From NCBI GenBank assembly GCA_035353055.1, contig DAOPYW010000004.1, forward strand, positions 3,148-67,147: a stretch of 64,000 nucleotides of DNA, written 5' to 3'. Source of the DNA: JAAYDH01 sp035353055. GTDB lineage: Bacteria; Bacillota_I; Bacilli_A; RFN20; CAG-826. Shown here in pieces: positions 16,971 through 28,343 of the stretch. A program made the position numbers and the translations under genes. The number at the start of each line of letters is the position of its first letter. Position 1 is the first letter of the stretch. The notes beneath the pieces were generated by a model, which saw only the letters and a list, made by a program, of their open reading frames with translations, was not told where the DNA came from and made no database searches.

Positions 16971-17841
16971 TTTTTTGGCTTACTTTCTTAATTATCATAT
17001 CGACAATAGCTTTCGCAACATTTAACCTAGTAATATTCTCAAACTCTTCGAAAAAGGCATTGGAATTAATTTCGCAAAGCATCAGTTCACCATCGTTATC
17101 AAGCAAATCTAGTCCTGCGTATTCAATACGGAATAAATCGTTAATTTTTTCAGCAAATCGAGCATATTTTGTTATATCTTCAATGGGTTCTCCGCTGGCT
17201 GTTTGGCCATAGTTACTGCGGAAGTCTTGTACGTTTTTTCGAATAAAAGCACCGAACACTTTTCCATCAATAATTAACACACGAATTGATTTTCCTGCTG
17301 ATGAGGATATGTATTTTTGAAAAACGATAGGGTTGCGGCATATATCTGCGTATAATTTCGCCAATTCTTCGTGCGTTTTCACTAAATAAACGCCTTCCCC
17401 AAGAGAACCATAAACTTTTTTCACCACCATTGGGTATCCCAATTCATCCTCGATGCTTTTTAAGAACGAGAGATGGGTCTCTTTTAGGCCATAATAAACA
17501 AGAGGGCCCGATATTGTCGTTGGCATTCTAATGTTGTTGTCTGAACAAGCGATAAAGGTGAGCATTTTATCGTCGCACATTTTAATGAAATCAGCCCGGT
17601 TAAAGAGGCGGTATCCAGCTTTTTCTAATAGACGAGCAAGATAAATATCTTTGTCCATATAGATGACAAAATCAGCTTTTGGAAGATTGATGACAATGTC
17701 GTTATTTCTGATCAAAGCCAGCGTTCCATCGTTAATGAAAAGTTTCACATCTACGGAGACCTTTTGAAATTCTTCAGTTAGGCGTGATATTTTGTGAGCA
17801 TTGTGTCCTATTTCCTGATTTGCGATAATTATTCCGTTCAT
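16963..17841 (-). CDS. RimK-like ATP-grasp ligase
   Basis: ATP-grasp enzyme that joins a carboxylate to an amine; members include RimK, which adds glutamate to ribosomal protein S6, and LysX. 292 residues. Seen: N-terminal pre-ATP-grasp domain, YPMVVKKVYGSLGEGVYLV (the lysine and glycine loop near residue 140), FQKYISSSAGKSIRVLIIDGKVFGAFIR, and the metal-binding end LMLCEINSNAFFEEFE (E and N ligands). Substrate is unknown. A TATAAT is present upstream near 17850 (minus), without a good -35. Confidence 0.85.
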   Translation of the reverse strand: MNGIIIANQEIGHNAHKISRLTEEFQKVSVDVKLFINDGTLALIRNNDIVINLPKADFVIYMDKDIYLARLLEKAGYRLFNRADFIKMCDDKMLTFIACSDNNIRMPTTISGPLVYYGLKETHLSFLKSIEDELGYPMVVKKVYGSLGEGVYLVKTHEELAKLYADICRNPIVFQKYISSSAGKSIRVLIIDGKVFGAFIRKNVQDFRSNYGQTASGEPIEDITKYARFAEKINDLFRIEYAGLDLLDNDGELMLCEINSNAFFEEFENITRLNVAKAIVDMIIKKVSQKNE

Positions 17842-17945
17842 GTTATTAATTATATTAATATTTGTGGGAATAAACCACCAAAACTAAGAATTGCCAAAGG
17901 CATTATGAAAAATTGTTCTTGAGCGAGATATATAGTAATTTTCAA

Positions 17946-18857
17946 TTAAAACGTTAAGCTTGGGCCAACATCGTCCCCATTGAATCTGGTGACTTCTTTC
18001 CCATAGCAAAATGTGGCTAAAACACCTGGCCCACAGGTTGTGCCAATAATCGGTCCAACCCACCATATTTGAACTTCAACTCCGAGTTCATCTTCGAGTC
18101 GCTTTTTTAATCTTAAGGCTCGGTCCATAGCCATGCCTTGTGAGACAACAACTCTCCTGCATTTTTTCATGTCAATGGTTTTGAGAATTCCTTCAAAGAG
18201 AGTTTTATCCGCATTTTTGCTTCCGGTCACTGTGCCTAAGGTGTAGTTGTCACCATGCGCATCAGAAATGAAAATTGGCTTTTTATGAAATAGGTTTCCC
18301 AAAAACGCTTTAGATCCTTTTATTCTTCCAGCATTCTTAATGTAAGTTAAATCATCAACGGTCGCAAACTGGTTGAATTTAGCTTTATTATTTTCAATCC
18401 AATCGATCAATTCATCCAAATTGAGCCCGCGATTCTTTTGCTCAGCCGCTCCGATGGAGAGCATGCCGAGACAAGCGCTAGCAGTAAGGGAATCAATAGC
18501 TTCGATTCTTCGATTAGGAAAGCTCGCCTTAAGTTCATCTTTGGCCAGTTTAAAAACATTGAGTGAACCAGTTAATTTGCTAGAACAGCCAATGTACAAA
18601 ATATCCGTCTCTTTTTCAAGAAAAGGGGAAAATCGATTAACAAACTCACCAAGAGATATTTGGGTGGTTTTAATAACTTTGCCCTGAATCATCCACCCAT
18701 AAAATTCTTCTGGTTTGTATTCAATCCAGTCTAAATCTGCATACTTTTCTTCGCCATCGACAATCAAGCCCATTCTAAGATACTCAATGTTGTATTGTTT
18801 TCTTAGTTCTGTTGACAGATCGCTTGAAGAGTCGGTAAAAATTACATAATTGTTCAT
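17946..18857 (-). CDS. DegV-family fatty-acid-binding protein
   Basis: DegV/FakB-type proteins bind a single fatty acid; FakB presents it to the kinase FakA for phosphorylation and phospholipid synthesis. 303 residues. Seen: IFTDSSSDLS at the start, KTTQISLGEF near residue 60, GCSSKLTGSLN near 95, and IDSLTASACLGMLSIGAAE. The C-terminal domain carries the usual glycine-rich IIGTTCGPGVLATFCYG. No fakA (DAK-domain kinase) is in this window. The gap to the next gene shows no clear terminator. Confidence 0.9.
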   Translation of the reverse strand: MNNYVIFTDSSSDLSTELRKQYNIEYLRMGLIVDGEEKYADLDWIEYKPEEFYGWMIQGKVIKTTQISLGEFVNRFSPFLEKETDILYIGCSSKLTGSLNVFKLAKDELKASFPNRRIEAIDSLTASACLGMLSIGAAEQKNRGLNLDELIDWIENNKAKFNQFATVDDLTYIKNAGRIKGSKAFLGNLFHKKPIFISDAHGDNYTLGTVTGSKNADKTLFEGILKTIDMKKCRRVVVSQGMAMDRALRLKKRLEDELGVEVQIWWVGPIIGTTCGPGVLATFCYGKEVTRFNGDDVGPSLTF

Positions 18858-18947
18858 AAGTGTCCCCTATATAATAATGGTTGATTAAGATTATAAAATC
18901 TATTCTAAATTTCGAAAAGAACGTTACATTTTTATATATTTATAAAG

Positions 18948-19448
18948 TTAATTGAGATGGCTCCTAATAAAATCGCGCTTTTTTAGCGAATAGATTTTGG
19001 CATTTTTTGGATCGCTGAGCAACTGTCTTTTAAGCTCTCCATATTGGTGAGCAAGGAGATTATTATCTGCTAAGATTTTTACTATTTTCATCATTTCTCG
19101 ATAGGCGATACCATTGTATTTTACCAGGTGTATCGTATAGGGAGTCTTCTCTTTTGCCCGTTTAACCAAAATGAGATGATCAATTGTCGAAGATTTTATT
19201 AGGAATAAATACTTATTGTGAATTAGAAGGTCTCTGACACTATATAAATCAAGAGGGTTTTCAACTCCGATAACAATGTCGATTATTGGCCGTGAAACTA
19301 GCCCCTCAACTGCTGTGGAACCAATGTGGTTAATGTGCACATTGATTCTTTGTGGAATCAGAGTTTGCAGTACCTTTTTCTCGTCGCGAAAAAACTTCTT
19401 CCACCTGGAATCATAATAAGTGAGAGGCGGGATATTTTCGTTGCTCAT
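18948..19448 (-). CDS. GrpB-family (UPF0157) nucleotidyltransferase-fold protein
   Basis: 166 residues, the usual size for GrpB/UPF0157 proteins, which have a nucleotidyltransferase-like fold and no settled function. Seen: the diagnostic HIGSTAVEGLVSRPIIDIVIG (about residues 41-61) with its catalytic-type aspartate, and a C-terminal KRDFIRSHLN. Several family members are fused to dephospho-CoA kinase, but this one stands alone. The tail of the neighbouring DUF3737 gene starts about 38 bases away on the other side. Confidence 0.88.
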   Translation of the reverse strand: MSNENIPPLTYYDSRWKKFFRDEKKVLQTLIPQRINVHINHIGSTAVEGLVSRPIIDIVIGVENPLDLYSVRDLLIHNKYLFLIKSSTIDHLILVKRAKEKTPYTIHLVKYNGIAYREMMKIVKILADNNLLAHQYGELKRQLLSDPKNAKIYSLKKRDFIRSHLN

Positions 19449-19485
19449 ACTTTAATTTTACACGCAGTGAGAAATAGAGGGGTAT

Positions 19486-20337
19486 TTATTTGTTTTTTTC
19501 TAGCGAGAATCTGCCTTCGCTTCGATCGTTTTCATCAATGATCAGTTCAGGCATTTTATCAACGATGAGCTTTCCGCTCAGCGGATTTTTTATCGATATA
19601 GAACTATTCAAGATATTGCCATTAATTTCGGAATACTCAAAAGCGAGATCACTATCGGTAAATTTGCAGTTATTTAAAACGATGTTTTTAGCGTAGCAAA
19701 GCGGTTGAGTACCAACAATTGTGCAATTCTCGAAGACAATATTTTCACAGTGCCAACCAAGGTATTCACCAATAATCGTGGAGTTTCTAACCACGGCATT
19801 TTTCGTATGCCAAAAAGCATCTTTAGTTTTTAAAATGCAGCGATCTATTGTTAAGCCATCAATGTATTGAAAAGAGTATTTCCCCTCGAGCAGGGAATCT
19901 TCTAGATGCACCATTTTAGAATCAAAGAAAGCGTAGAAGCCAAGGATGGTCGAATTCTTTGTTGAGATGCGACGACATTTCCATCCAAATTCATCAGATT
20001 TCATTAAAGAATTAGTGATATCAACACCTATGACTTCTCTCACGGCTTTAGGGCTATATATTTTAACTTTGTCCAAGGTAATGTTTTTGCCATACCAAAA
20101 TGGAGCGCGGGCAGTCTTTGTAATTTTCGAGTTGAAGACATGCAAATTTTGATTATGCCAGCATGGGTAGCGAAGGGAAAACTTGCTGTTGATAATCTTA
20201 AGATTTTGGGACTCTTTAAAAGCGCTCTCGCCATCGACAGGACCACTGATTTCTATCGATTCAAAAAACGTGTTTTTGGAGCCAAAATAAGCTCTTTCAA
20301 CATCAGATGTTTCATGAGAAATATACTTAATTTTCAT
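19486..20337 (-). CDS. DUF3737 right-handed beta-helix protein
   Basis: 283 residues made of about a dozen degenerate repeats of 20 to 24 residues with the pattern x-N-(I/V)-x-(I/L)-x-(N/D)-(C/S)-x-(I/F), for example CENIVFENCTIVGTQPLCYAKNI read in pieces. WH-motifs recur (CWHNQNL, FWHTKNAV, GWHCENI). This matches the DUF3737 family, cytoplasmic proteins predicted to form a parallel beta-helix; function unknown. No signal peptide is visible. It lies downstream of a 46-codon ORF and an FGGY kinase and may be cotranscribed with them. Confidence 0.85.
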   Translation of the reverse strand: MKIKYISHETSDVERAYFGSKNTFFESIEISGPVDGESAFKESQNLKIINSKFSLRYPCWHNQNLHVFNSKITKTARAPFWYGKNITLDKVKIYSPKAVREVIGVDITNSLMKSDEFGWKCRRISTKNSTILGFYAFFDSKMVHLEDSLLEGKYSFQYIDGLTIDRCILKTKDAFWHTKNAVVRNSTIIGEYLGWHCENIVFENCTIVGTQPLCYAKNIVLNNCKFTDSDLAFEYSEINGNILNSSISIKNPLSGKLIVDKMPELIIDENDRSEGRFSLEKNK

Positions 20338-20387
20338 GTAAAAAATAGTATCACAAATACAAAACTTTTATTAGTTAGATGCTCTTT

Positions 20388-20528
20388 TTATGCGCCATCA
20401 ATGTTTTCGTCGCAAATAGAATCTTGATGCTTTGATTTTCTTTCGCTCTCTTTTTCGCGAAACATATCGATGTCTTCACCAGACATAAAACGGTGTCTTC
20501 TTCGCTTGTTTTTCTTTGTGCTTATCAT
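20388..20528 (-). CDS. Small basic/acidic protein, 46 residues, unknown
   Basis: A short ORF not seen by length-limited gene finders. The ATG overlaps the stop of the FGGY kinase (ATGA), the classic arrangement for translational coupling, and it ends at TAA at 20390-20388. The product begins with a strongly basic patch (MISTKKNKRRRHRF) and continues with a charged helix (SGEDIDMFREKESERKSKHQD) ending acidic. No membrane segment, cysteine pair or known motif is seen. Function unknown; existence rests on coupling and clean reading. Confidence 0.5.
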   Translation of the reverse strand: MISTKKNKRRRHRFMSGEDIDMFREKESERKSKHQDSICDENIDGA

Positions 20529-22081
20529 TTAAATTTCTTCCCGAAATGGTACAAATCTTTATAGACATTTTTCAGTTGTGGATACATCTTTAAATAAACT
20601 TTTTTGTACAGATATTCGTATTGCTGATGGGCGACCGGATTTGGTTCAAAAGTCATCTGCTCATGAGACATTTTTTCAATCCCTTCTTCGACGGAAGAAA
20701 ATTCTTTCAAAGCAACGAAAGAGCATATGGCCGCTCCTAGAGAAGTGGTTTCATAGGTCTGCACTCTCGACACTGGTAATCCAAAAATATCAGCGGTGAT
20801 TTGGCAGATTGCAGAGCTCTGAGAACCTCCTCCTGAAATCATCAGTTTTTTAATTTTGTGATGCTGAGATTTTTCGATATCATCAAGGCCTTCTCTCAAT
20901 GCATAGGCAATGCCTTCCAAAATTGCGCGATACAAATGCTCGCGAGTGTGAACTTCGGAAAATCCCACTATCGATCCTTTAGAAAGCGGGCGAGAGAGGC
21001 TTGGACCCCAATATGGCTGAAGAACCAATCCATCTGAACCAGGAGCTATTTCAGATAGTTTAGCGTTGAGCAATTCTTCCACGGCTAAGCTTTGAATCTT
21101 GGCCTCATCAACTAACTCAGAAGCAAATTCTTTGCTGAACCAAGTCAACATCCAATAGCCGCGGTAAACTTGAACTTCCATGTTGTAATATCCAGGAACG
21201 GCTGCTGGGTAAGCAGGCAAAAACTTCTCTGGTTCATAATAATGAGTATTAGACACTTCAATTGAGGAAGCAGTCCCATAAGATATAGCGCCAACATCTC
21301 TAGACAAGGCACCGAGACCAACCGTCTCACAGGCTTTGTCAGATCCTGAGGCAATAAGTTTAATGCCTTTGGGAAGCCCGCATTCCTCCGCTAAAGAATC
21401 AAGGAAAGTACCTAGCATTTCACCCGGCTTTTTCAATTCGCATAACATGCGAGACGGAATGCCAAAAATACGCGACTTTAATGCGCCTTCTTTATACCAT
21501 TCTCCCTTTGGGAAATTAATGGGGTAATGGCCAGCCATTCCCGCGGCTGAATCGCATAGGTTGCCAGTGATTTTATAGGTTAAATATGATGAAATATTTA
21601 CATATTTTTCAGTTCGTTTCCAGTTTTCTGGTTCATTCTCTTTCAGCCAATGTGCAATTGTTCTTTTGCGATTTAACTCAATGGTGTTTCTCATTCCGAC
21701 AATCCAAAATGCTAGGCGATGAAGGAGCGGTATTTTTTCGCTAGCTTTTGCCATTCGCTGATCTAGCCAAAGGATGCATTTTCTAACTGGTTTATAGTCT
21801 TTGTCAAGTTGGACGGAAGAATCGCGAAATGTGGTAATTGTTGAACCAATTATCTGATCCAATTTTTCGCGGTGCTCTTGAACTAACTGTTTTAAACAAA
21901 TAATTAAGTAATTATAGTAAAAGTCAGGATCTTGCTCAGCAAAACCTTTTTCAAGAGAGATATATACTGGCTGGTAAGGCTTTTTAACAATCGCAACAAT
22001 ATTGCCATTTTTGTCGATTAAAGAGGTGCGCAGAGATTGTGTACCGAAATCAATAGTAAGAATTAGCGGGTTCTTTATCAT
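20525..22081 (-). CDS. FGGY-family carbohydrate kinase
   Basis: ATP-dependent sugar or polyol kinase of the xylulokinase/gluconokinase/glycerol-kinase superfamily. 518 residues. Seen: phosphate-1 loop LTIDFGTQSLRTSL (residues 8-21), the ILWLDQRM motif near residue 105, the adenosine-binding ISGGGSQSSAICQITADIFGLPV near residue 410, and the ETTSLGAAICSF segment. Substrate cannot be assigned: there is no neighbouring isomerase, epimerase or sugar transporter. The start at 22081 is back to back with the ppdK leader region. Confidence 0.88.
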   Translation of the reverse strand: MIKNPLILTIDFGTQSLRTSLIDKNGNIVAIVKKPYQPVYISLEKGFAEQDPDFYYNYLIICLKQLVQEHREKLDQIIGSTITTFRDSSVQLDKDYKPVRKCILWLDQRMAKASEKIPLLHRLAFWIVGMRNTIELNRKRTIAHWLKENEPENWKRTEKYVNISSYLTYKITGNLCDSAAGMAGHYPINFPKGEWYKEGALKSRIFGIPSRMLCELKKPGEMLGTFLDSLAEECGLPKGIKLIASGSDKACETVGLGALSRDVGAISYGTASSIEVSNTHYYEPEKFLPAYPAAVPGYYNMEVQVYRGYWMLTWFSKEFASELVDEAKIQSLAVEELLNAKLSEIAPGSDGLVLQPYWGPSLSRPLSKGSIVGFSEVHTREHLYRAILEGIAYALREGLDDIEKSQHHKIKKLMISGGGSQSSAICQITADIFGLPVSRVQTYETTSLGAAICSFVALKEFSSVEEGIEKMSHEQMTFEPNPVAHQQYEYLYKKVYLKMYPQLKNVYKDLYHFGKKFK

Positions 22082-22216
22082 ATGAAATCCTCGTATTCTA
22101 ATGTAACACTTGTGGCAACATTATCTCACATAATTTTATCAATGTGCGCGCAAAAGAGCAAAACTACGCAAAAATATGGCGTTTATGTTACTCAATGTGC
22201 TAGTATTGTATCGCTG

Positions 22217-22237
22217 GTGTGGTGCAAAGCACTACAC
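22217..22237 (+). promoter_or_regulatory. Hairpin in the ppdK 5' leader
   Basis: GTGTGGTGC, AAA loop, GCACTACAC: a 9-bp stem with one G-T pair, 12 bases before the GGAGGAG ribosome binding site of ppdK. There is no U-tract, so it is not a terminator. It could be an operator or an mRNA-stabilising or translation-modulating hairpin. A TATTGT -10-like sequence lies just upstream at about 22203-22208, weak. Confidence 0.4.
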
Positions 22238-22261
22238 ATTCAGACCTATAGGAGGAGAATT

Positions 22262-24901
<2,640 letters not shown>

Positions 24902-24922
24902 TTGCTGAGAAATAAGCAAATG

Positions 24923-24955
24923 AAAAGCTCAAGATTCGTTCTTGAGCTTTTTTAT
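24923..24955. terminator. Bidirectional terminator between ppdK and the ROK kinase gene
   Basis: AAAGCTCAAGA, five-base loop, TCTTGAGCTTT followed by TTT. The A-rich 5' flank lets it also serve the convergent minus-strand gene, whose stop is at 24972. Confidence 0.9.
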
Positions 24956-24971
24956 TATTTTTTATTGGAAG

Positions 24972-25904
24972 CTACTGTTTGAAAAACAATGAGGCGGCCC
25001 CAACTACTCCGGCGTTGTAGCCAAGTTTTCCAACCAAAATTTCCACGGTTGGTGAATGGGGAAAACCATATGATCTTTCTTCGCAATAATTTTTAAGGCG
25101 AGAGGTTAAATATCCGCCTTCTTTGGAAACGCCGCCGCATAAAATAACAGCATCTGGCCTAAAGATATTGCATAAGTTTAAAATGCCTTCGCCTAAATAG
25201 TGAATGTAATTGCGAACTACTTCTTGAGCATAACGATCTCCGATTTTGGCAGCAGTAAATGCAACTTTTGCATCAACTTCTTCCAAAGAAGAAATGTTTT
25301 TCCACATCATAGATTCAGGATGCTCTTTCATTTGCTTTTTCGTATCCGCAACAAGGGCAGTCGCTGAAGCGTATGACTCGAGGCAACCGCGCCTTCCGCA
25401 TCCGCATGGACGACCATCGATCTCGATAACCATGTGTCCAATTTCGGCACCTTTTCCTTCATTTCCTTCAAATAGTTTTCCATCTAAGACAAGCCCACCA
25501 CCGACACCAGTTCCAAGAGTAAGAACTACAATGTTGTGCAATTGTTTGCCGACTCCAAATGTCGCCTCACCAGAAGCGGCAGCGTTGGCGTCGTTGGTAA
25601 CATGAACAGGTAGATCAATAGCTTTTTCAATCAATTGCTTAATGGGAACGTTTGTCCAACCAATGTTGGGAGCAAATTCAACGACCCCAGTATCAGAGTC
25701 CACTGTTCCAGGGCAACCGATGCCAATGCCAGCAATATTTGGGTAATTGATTTTTTTAATTTGAACATTTAATTTGTTAATCGTTTCTTCTGGGCTTTCG
25801 CCATGTTCGACAGACAGGGTAAAAAAATCAAGAATCTCACCTTTTGGCGTAACGACAGCTCCCTTGATAAAGGTTCCGCCAATATCAATTCCGATTGCAT
25901 TCAT
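24972..25904 (-). CDS. ROK-family glucokinase
   Basis: Phosphorylates glucose or a related hexose. 310 residues from the ATG at 25904 (MNAIGIDIGGTF), which has a GGGGG site nine bases upstream; the eight-residue upstream extension is not needed. Seen: ATP loop IGIDIGGTFIKGAVV, GIGCPGTVDSDTGVV, catalytic DANAAASGEATFG, LTLGTGVGGGLVLDG, the ROK zinc motif CGCGRRGCLESYAS, and ILCGGVSKEGG. Glucokinase is the usual assignment for this length and motif set; N-acetylhexosamine kinase is possible. Confidence 0.9.
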   Translation of the reverse strand: MNAIGIDIGGTFIKGAVVTPKGEILDFFTLSVEHGESPEETINKLNVQIKKINYPNIAGIGIGCPGTVDSDTGVVEFAPNIGWTNVPIKQLIEKAIDLPVHVTNDANAAASGEATFGVGKQLHNIVVLTLGTGVGGGLVLDGKLFEGNEGKGAEIGHMVIEIDGRPCGCGRRGCLESYASATALVADTKKQMKEHPESMMWKNISSLEEVDAKVAFTAAKIGDRYAQEVVRNYIHYLGEGILNLCNIFRPDAVILCGGVSKEGGYLTSRLKNYCEERSYGFPHSPTVEILVGKLGYNAGVVGAASLFFKQ

Positions 25905-25933
25905 ATTCAAATACCCCCTAATTCTCAATTATT

Positions 25934-26188
25934 TTAATCGTTTTTTATTGGTAACTTAAAGAAAACGAAGTTGTTTTCTCCATCAATAAATCCGACTTCT
26001 TTCCCATTAATGATAATCGAACCATCATCATCAATAAAGCCTACTTCACGATTTTGAATAGAAATGACGCCATAGTCAGTAATGGAAGCAAATTTGCTGC
26101 CTTTAATGAATAGTTCATTCTCTCCTATATATCCAACAAGTTCCTTGCTGATATAAATGTTATGGCCGAAACACTCAATAATGAGCAT
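25934..26188 (-). CDS. Small beta-repeat protein of unknown function
   Basis: 84 residues. The ATG overlaps the glmU stop by one base (TAATG), so it is translationally coupled to glmU. The sequence is a series of short strand-turn units; two copies of EVGFID (residues about 48-53 and 63-68) are separated by DDGSIIINGK, with an earlier, weaker copy. No signal peptide or membrane helix. I do not recognise the family. Coupling to UDP-GlcNAc synthesis suggests, without proof, a role near the envelope or in GlmU control. Confidence 0.65.
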   Translation of the reverse strand: MLIIECFGHNIYISKELVGYIGENELFIKGSKFASITDYGVISIQNREVGFIDDDGSIIINGKEVGFIDGENNFVFFKLPIKND

Positions 26189-27408
26189 TATTTTTTCATC
26201 GCCTCTTTTTTCGCTTTTGCTTTTTCCATAAAAGTTGTATATCCATGTTCAATTTCTACTTGTTTAGCTCTCGCGACAACGAGAGAATCTGTCTTCACAT
26301 CCTTGGTAATGGTTGATCCTGCGGCGGTGAAAGAAAAGTCTTCGACTTTAAGTGGAGCTACTAAAATAGTCCCACTTCCGAGGAATACATGTTTTCCTAC
26401 TTCGCAGCGCATTTTATTGTATCCATCATAGTTAGCAGTAATTGTTCCACAGCCAACATTGGTGCTTTCTCCAATTTGAGCATCGCCAATATAGGTGAGG
26501 TGAGCAGATTTGACCCCGTCTTTAAGCTCAGCGTTTTTAAGCTCGACGAAGTTGCCCACTCTGCAGTGATCGTTGATTACTGTACCTGCTCTAATTTTAG
26601 TGAATGGGCCAATTTCATTGAAACTCCCGATTTTTGAATCGGATATCCACGATGATTGAATGGAGTTATCATCACCGACTTCAACGTGGTCTAAATAAGT
26701 ATTTGGTCCGATAACATTGGCTTCGCCAATTTTGCATTTCCCAAAGATGGTAGTATTCGGCATGATAATGGTATCTTTGCCTATTTCAACATCTGGAGAG
26801 ATATAGGTAGAATCAGGATCTTCCATCGACACGCCTGACATCATAAGTTGATGATTGATTCTTTTCTTGATGACTTTTGCGGCATAGGAAAGTTGCACAC
26901 GATCATTGATTCCGAAGACTTCAACAGCGTACTCAACGACATACGCGCCAATTTTTTTGTCGTTTCTTTTAAAAATTTCCACTAAATCTGTTAAGTAGTA
27001 TTCTTTTTGCGCATTGTTGGTGGTTAATTGATCAATGAACTCAAACAAGGTTTTATTATCAAAGATATAAAGTCCGGCATTTACTTCGTGAATATCTTTT
27101 TCATCTTCGGAGCAATCTTTATCCTCTTTAATTGATAAGACTTGGTTGCTCTTTGTTTCGCGAATTATTCTTCCATAGCCTTTAGGTTCTTCCAAAACAG
27201 CAGTAACAATAGTGAGATCATTTTTGGTTTTNNNNNNNNNNNNNNNNNNNNNNNNNNNNNNNNNNNNNNNNNNNNNNNNNNNNNNNNNNNNNNNNNNNNN
27301 NNNNNNNNNNNNNNNNNNNNNNNNNNNNNNNACTTTTGAATGTTCGGGATCGCGAGACTTCATTCTCGTTCCTTTTCCGGCTGCAAGCACTACTGCGTAT
27401 TTGTTCAT
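26188..27408 (-). CDS. glmU: Bifunctional UDP-GlcNAc pyrophosphorylase / GlcN-1-P acetyltransferase, interrupted by a sequence gap
   Basis: Makes UDP-N-acetylglucosamine for peptidoglycan. The N-terminal uridylyltransferase opens with VVLAAGKGTRMKS and resumes with TAVLEEPKGYGRIIRE; the C-terminal left-handed beta-helix acetyltransferase has NFVELKNAELKDGVKSAHLTYIGDA and GCGTITANYDGYNK. A run of 100 N (27232-27331) lies between. By comparison with Bacillus GlmU, about 70 to 75 residues should be missing there, whereas 100 N spans only about 33 codons. The real gene is therefore longer, about 445 residues, and the apparent frame continuity may be chance. Upstream of a coupled small gene and just downstream of ispE. 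Confidence 0.93.
   Translation of the reverse strand: MNKYAVVLAAGKGTRMKSRDPEHSKXXXXXXXXXXXXXXXXXXXXXXXXXXXXXXXXXXKTKNDLTIVTAVLEEPKGYGRIIRETKSNQVLSIKEDKDCSEDEKDIHEVNAGLYIFDNKTLFEFIDQLTTNNAQKEYYLTDLVEIFKRNDKKIGAYVVEYAVEVFGINDRVQLSYAAKVIKKRINHQLMMSGVSMEDPDSTYISPDVEIGKDTIIMPNTTIFGKCKIGEANVIGPNTYLDHVEVGDDNSIQSSWISDSKIGSFNEIGPFTKIRAGTVINDHCRVGNFVELKNAELKDGVKSAHLTYIGDAQIGESTNVGCGTITANYDGYNKMRCEVGKHVFLGSGTILVAPLKVEDFSFTAAGSTITKDVKTDSLVVARAKQVEIEHGYTTFMEKAKAKKEAMKK
27232..27331. other. Assembly gap of exactly 100 N
   Basis: One hundred unknown bases, the conventional placeholder for a scaffold gap of unknown size, within the nucleotidyltransferase domain of glmU. Confidence 0.99.
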
Positions 27409-27420
27409 TTTTTTATCTCC

Positions 27421-28275
27421 CTATTTAATTATTTTTGTGACTTCAACGACATAATCGTCTTCTAATTTTCTAGCGATGTTTTTTAATAGCGATAGGTTGG
27501 TACTAAGCGCAAAGATAGAGCTCCCCGAACCGCTCATCGCCACAATTTCAAGACCAAAATCGCTCAACTTCTTTTTGATGACTTTAATTTCCGGAACTAA
27601 CCTTGAAGCTGGTTCTTCTAAGGAATTGACAATTGATTTTGCGAGCAATTTCTCGTCGCCATCAGCTAATGCTTTGACGACATCATCAACATTTCCCGTC
27701 GCTAATGTCATTGTATCAGATAATTCAAAGACATCTCGGGTTGAACATCCTTCTTTAGGTTTAACAATGAGGACATTGTAGTTGTTTTTGATAACAATTG
27801 GTTCGAATTCTCCCCCGGTTCCATGGCATCTTGCCGGCTTGCAGGGAATAAAAAATGGGACATCTGATCCAAGCTCCTTGGCTAAGTTAATAAGTTCTTG
27901 CTCAGATATCTTAAGATTCAGATAATTATTTACCCCTTTCAGCACAAAAGCAGCGTTAGAAGATCCTCCTCCTAGACCTGCTTGCATTGGGATAACTTTA
28001 TGTATGAAAACCCGAAATTTCTTTTTGATGTTGTAGTTTTTTTGTATCAAGTTTAAAGCAGATGAGGCAATGTTATGGCGAACATTCTCGCCAGAAAAAT
28101 CATCAATGGTAACGAAATTATCATCGGTATTTTTTACTTCGCTCATCAAAATTGAATCGTGTAATTCAATTGGGACCATGACCATATCTAAATCATGAAA
28201 TCCATCTTGCCGACGATTCGTGACATTTAGGCATATATTAATTTTTGCATAGCTGCGTATTACTAAATCTTTCAT
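27421..28275 (-). CDS. ispE: 4-diphosphocytidyl-2-C-methyl-D-erythritol kinase
   Basis: GHMP kinase of the MEP isoprenoid pathway. 284 residues. Seen: AKINICLNVTNRRQDGFHDLDMVMVPI at the N-terminus, the ATP-binding VIPMQAGLGGGSSNAAFVL near residue 90, and the C-terminal MSGSGSSIFAL. It shows that this organism makes isoprenoids by the MEP route rather than mevalonate. Thirteen bases separate it from glmU, so the two are probably in one transcript. Upstream, 28276-28343 is AT-rich with no clear terminator. Confidence 0.95.
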   Translation of the reverse strand: MKDLVIRSYAKINICLNVTNRRQDGFHDLDMVMVPIELHDSILMSEVKNTDDNFVTIDDFSGENVRHNIASSALNLIQKNYNIKKKFRVFIHKVIPMQAGLGGGSSNAAFVLKGVNNYLNLKISEQELINLAKELGSDVPFFIPCKPARCHGTGGEFEPIVIKNNYNVLIVKPKEGCSTRDVFELSDTMTLATGNVDDVVKALADGDEKLLAKSIVNSLEEPASRLVPEIKVIKKKLSDFGLEIVAMSGSGSSIFALSTNLSLLKNIARKLEDDYVVEVTKIIK

Positions 28276-28343
28276 AAAACCAAATAATTATAATTATTCA
28301 CTACTTGTTCATCAACACAATTAACACTTTTAATGACAATTAA

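Noticed and set aside
22082..22261. A 60-residue N-terminal extension of PPDK
   Set aside because: The normal PPDK N-terminus and a strong GGAGGAG site are at 22262; the upstream part is leader DNA with a hairpin.
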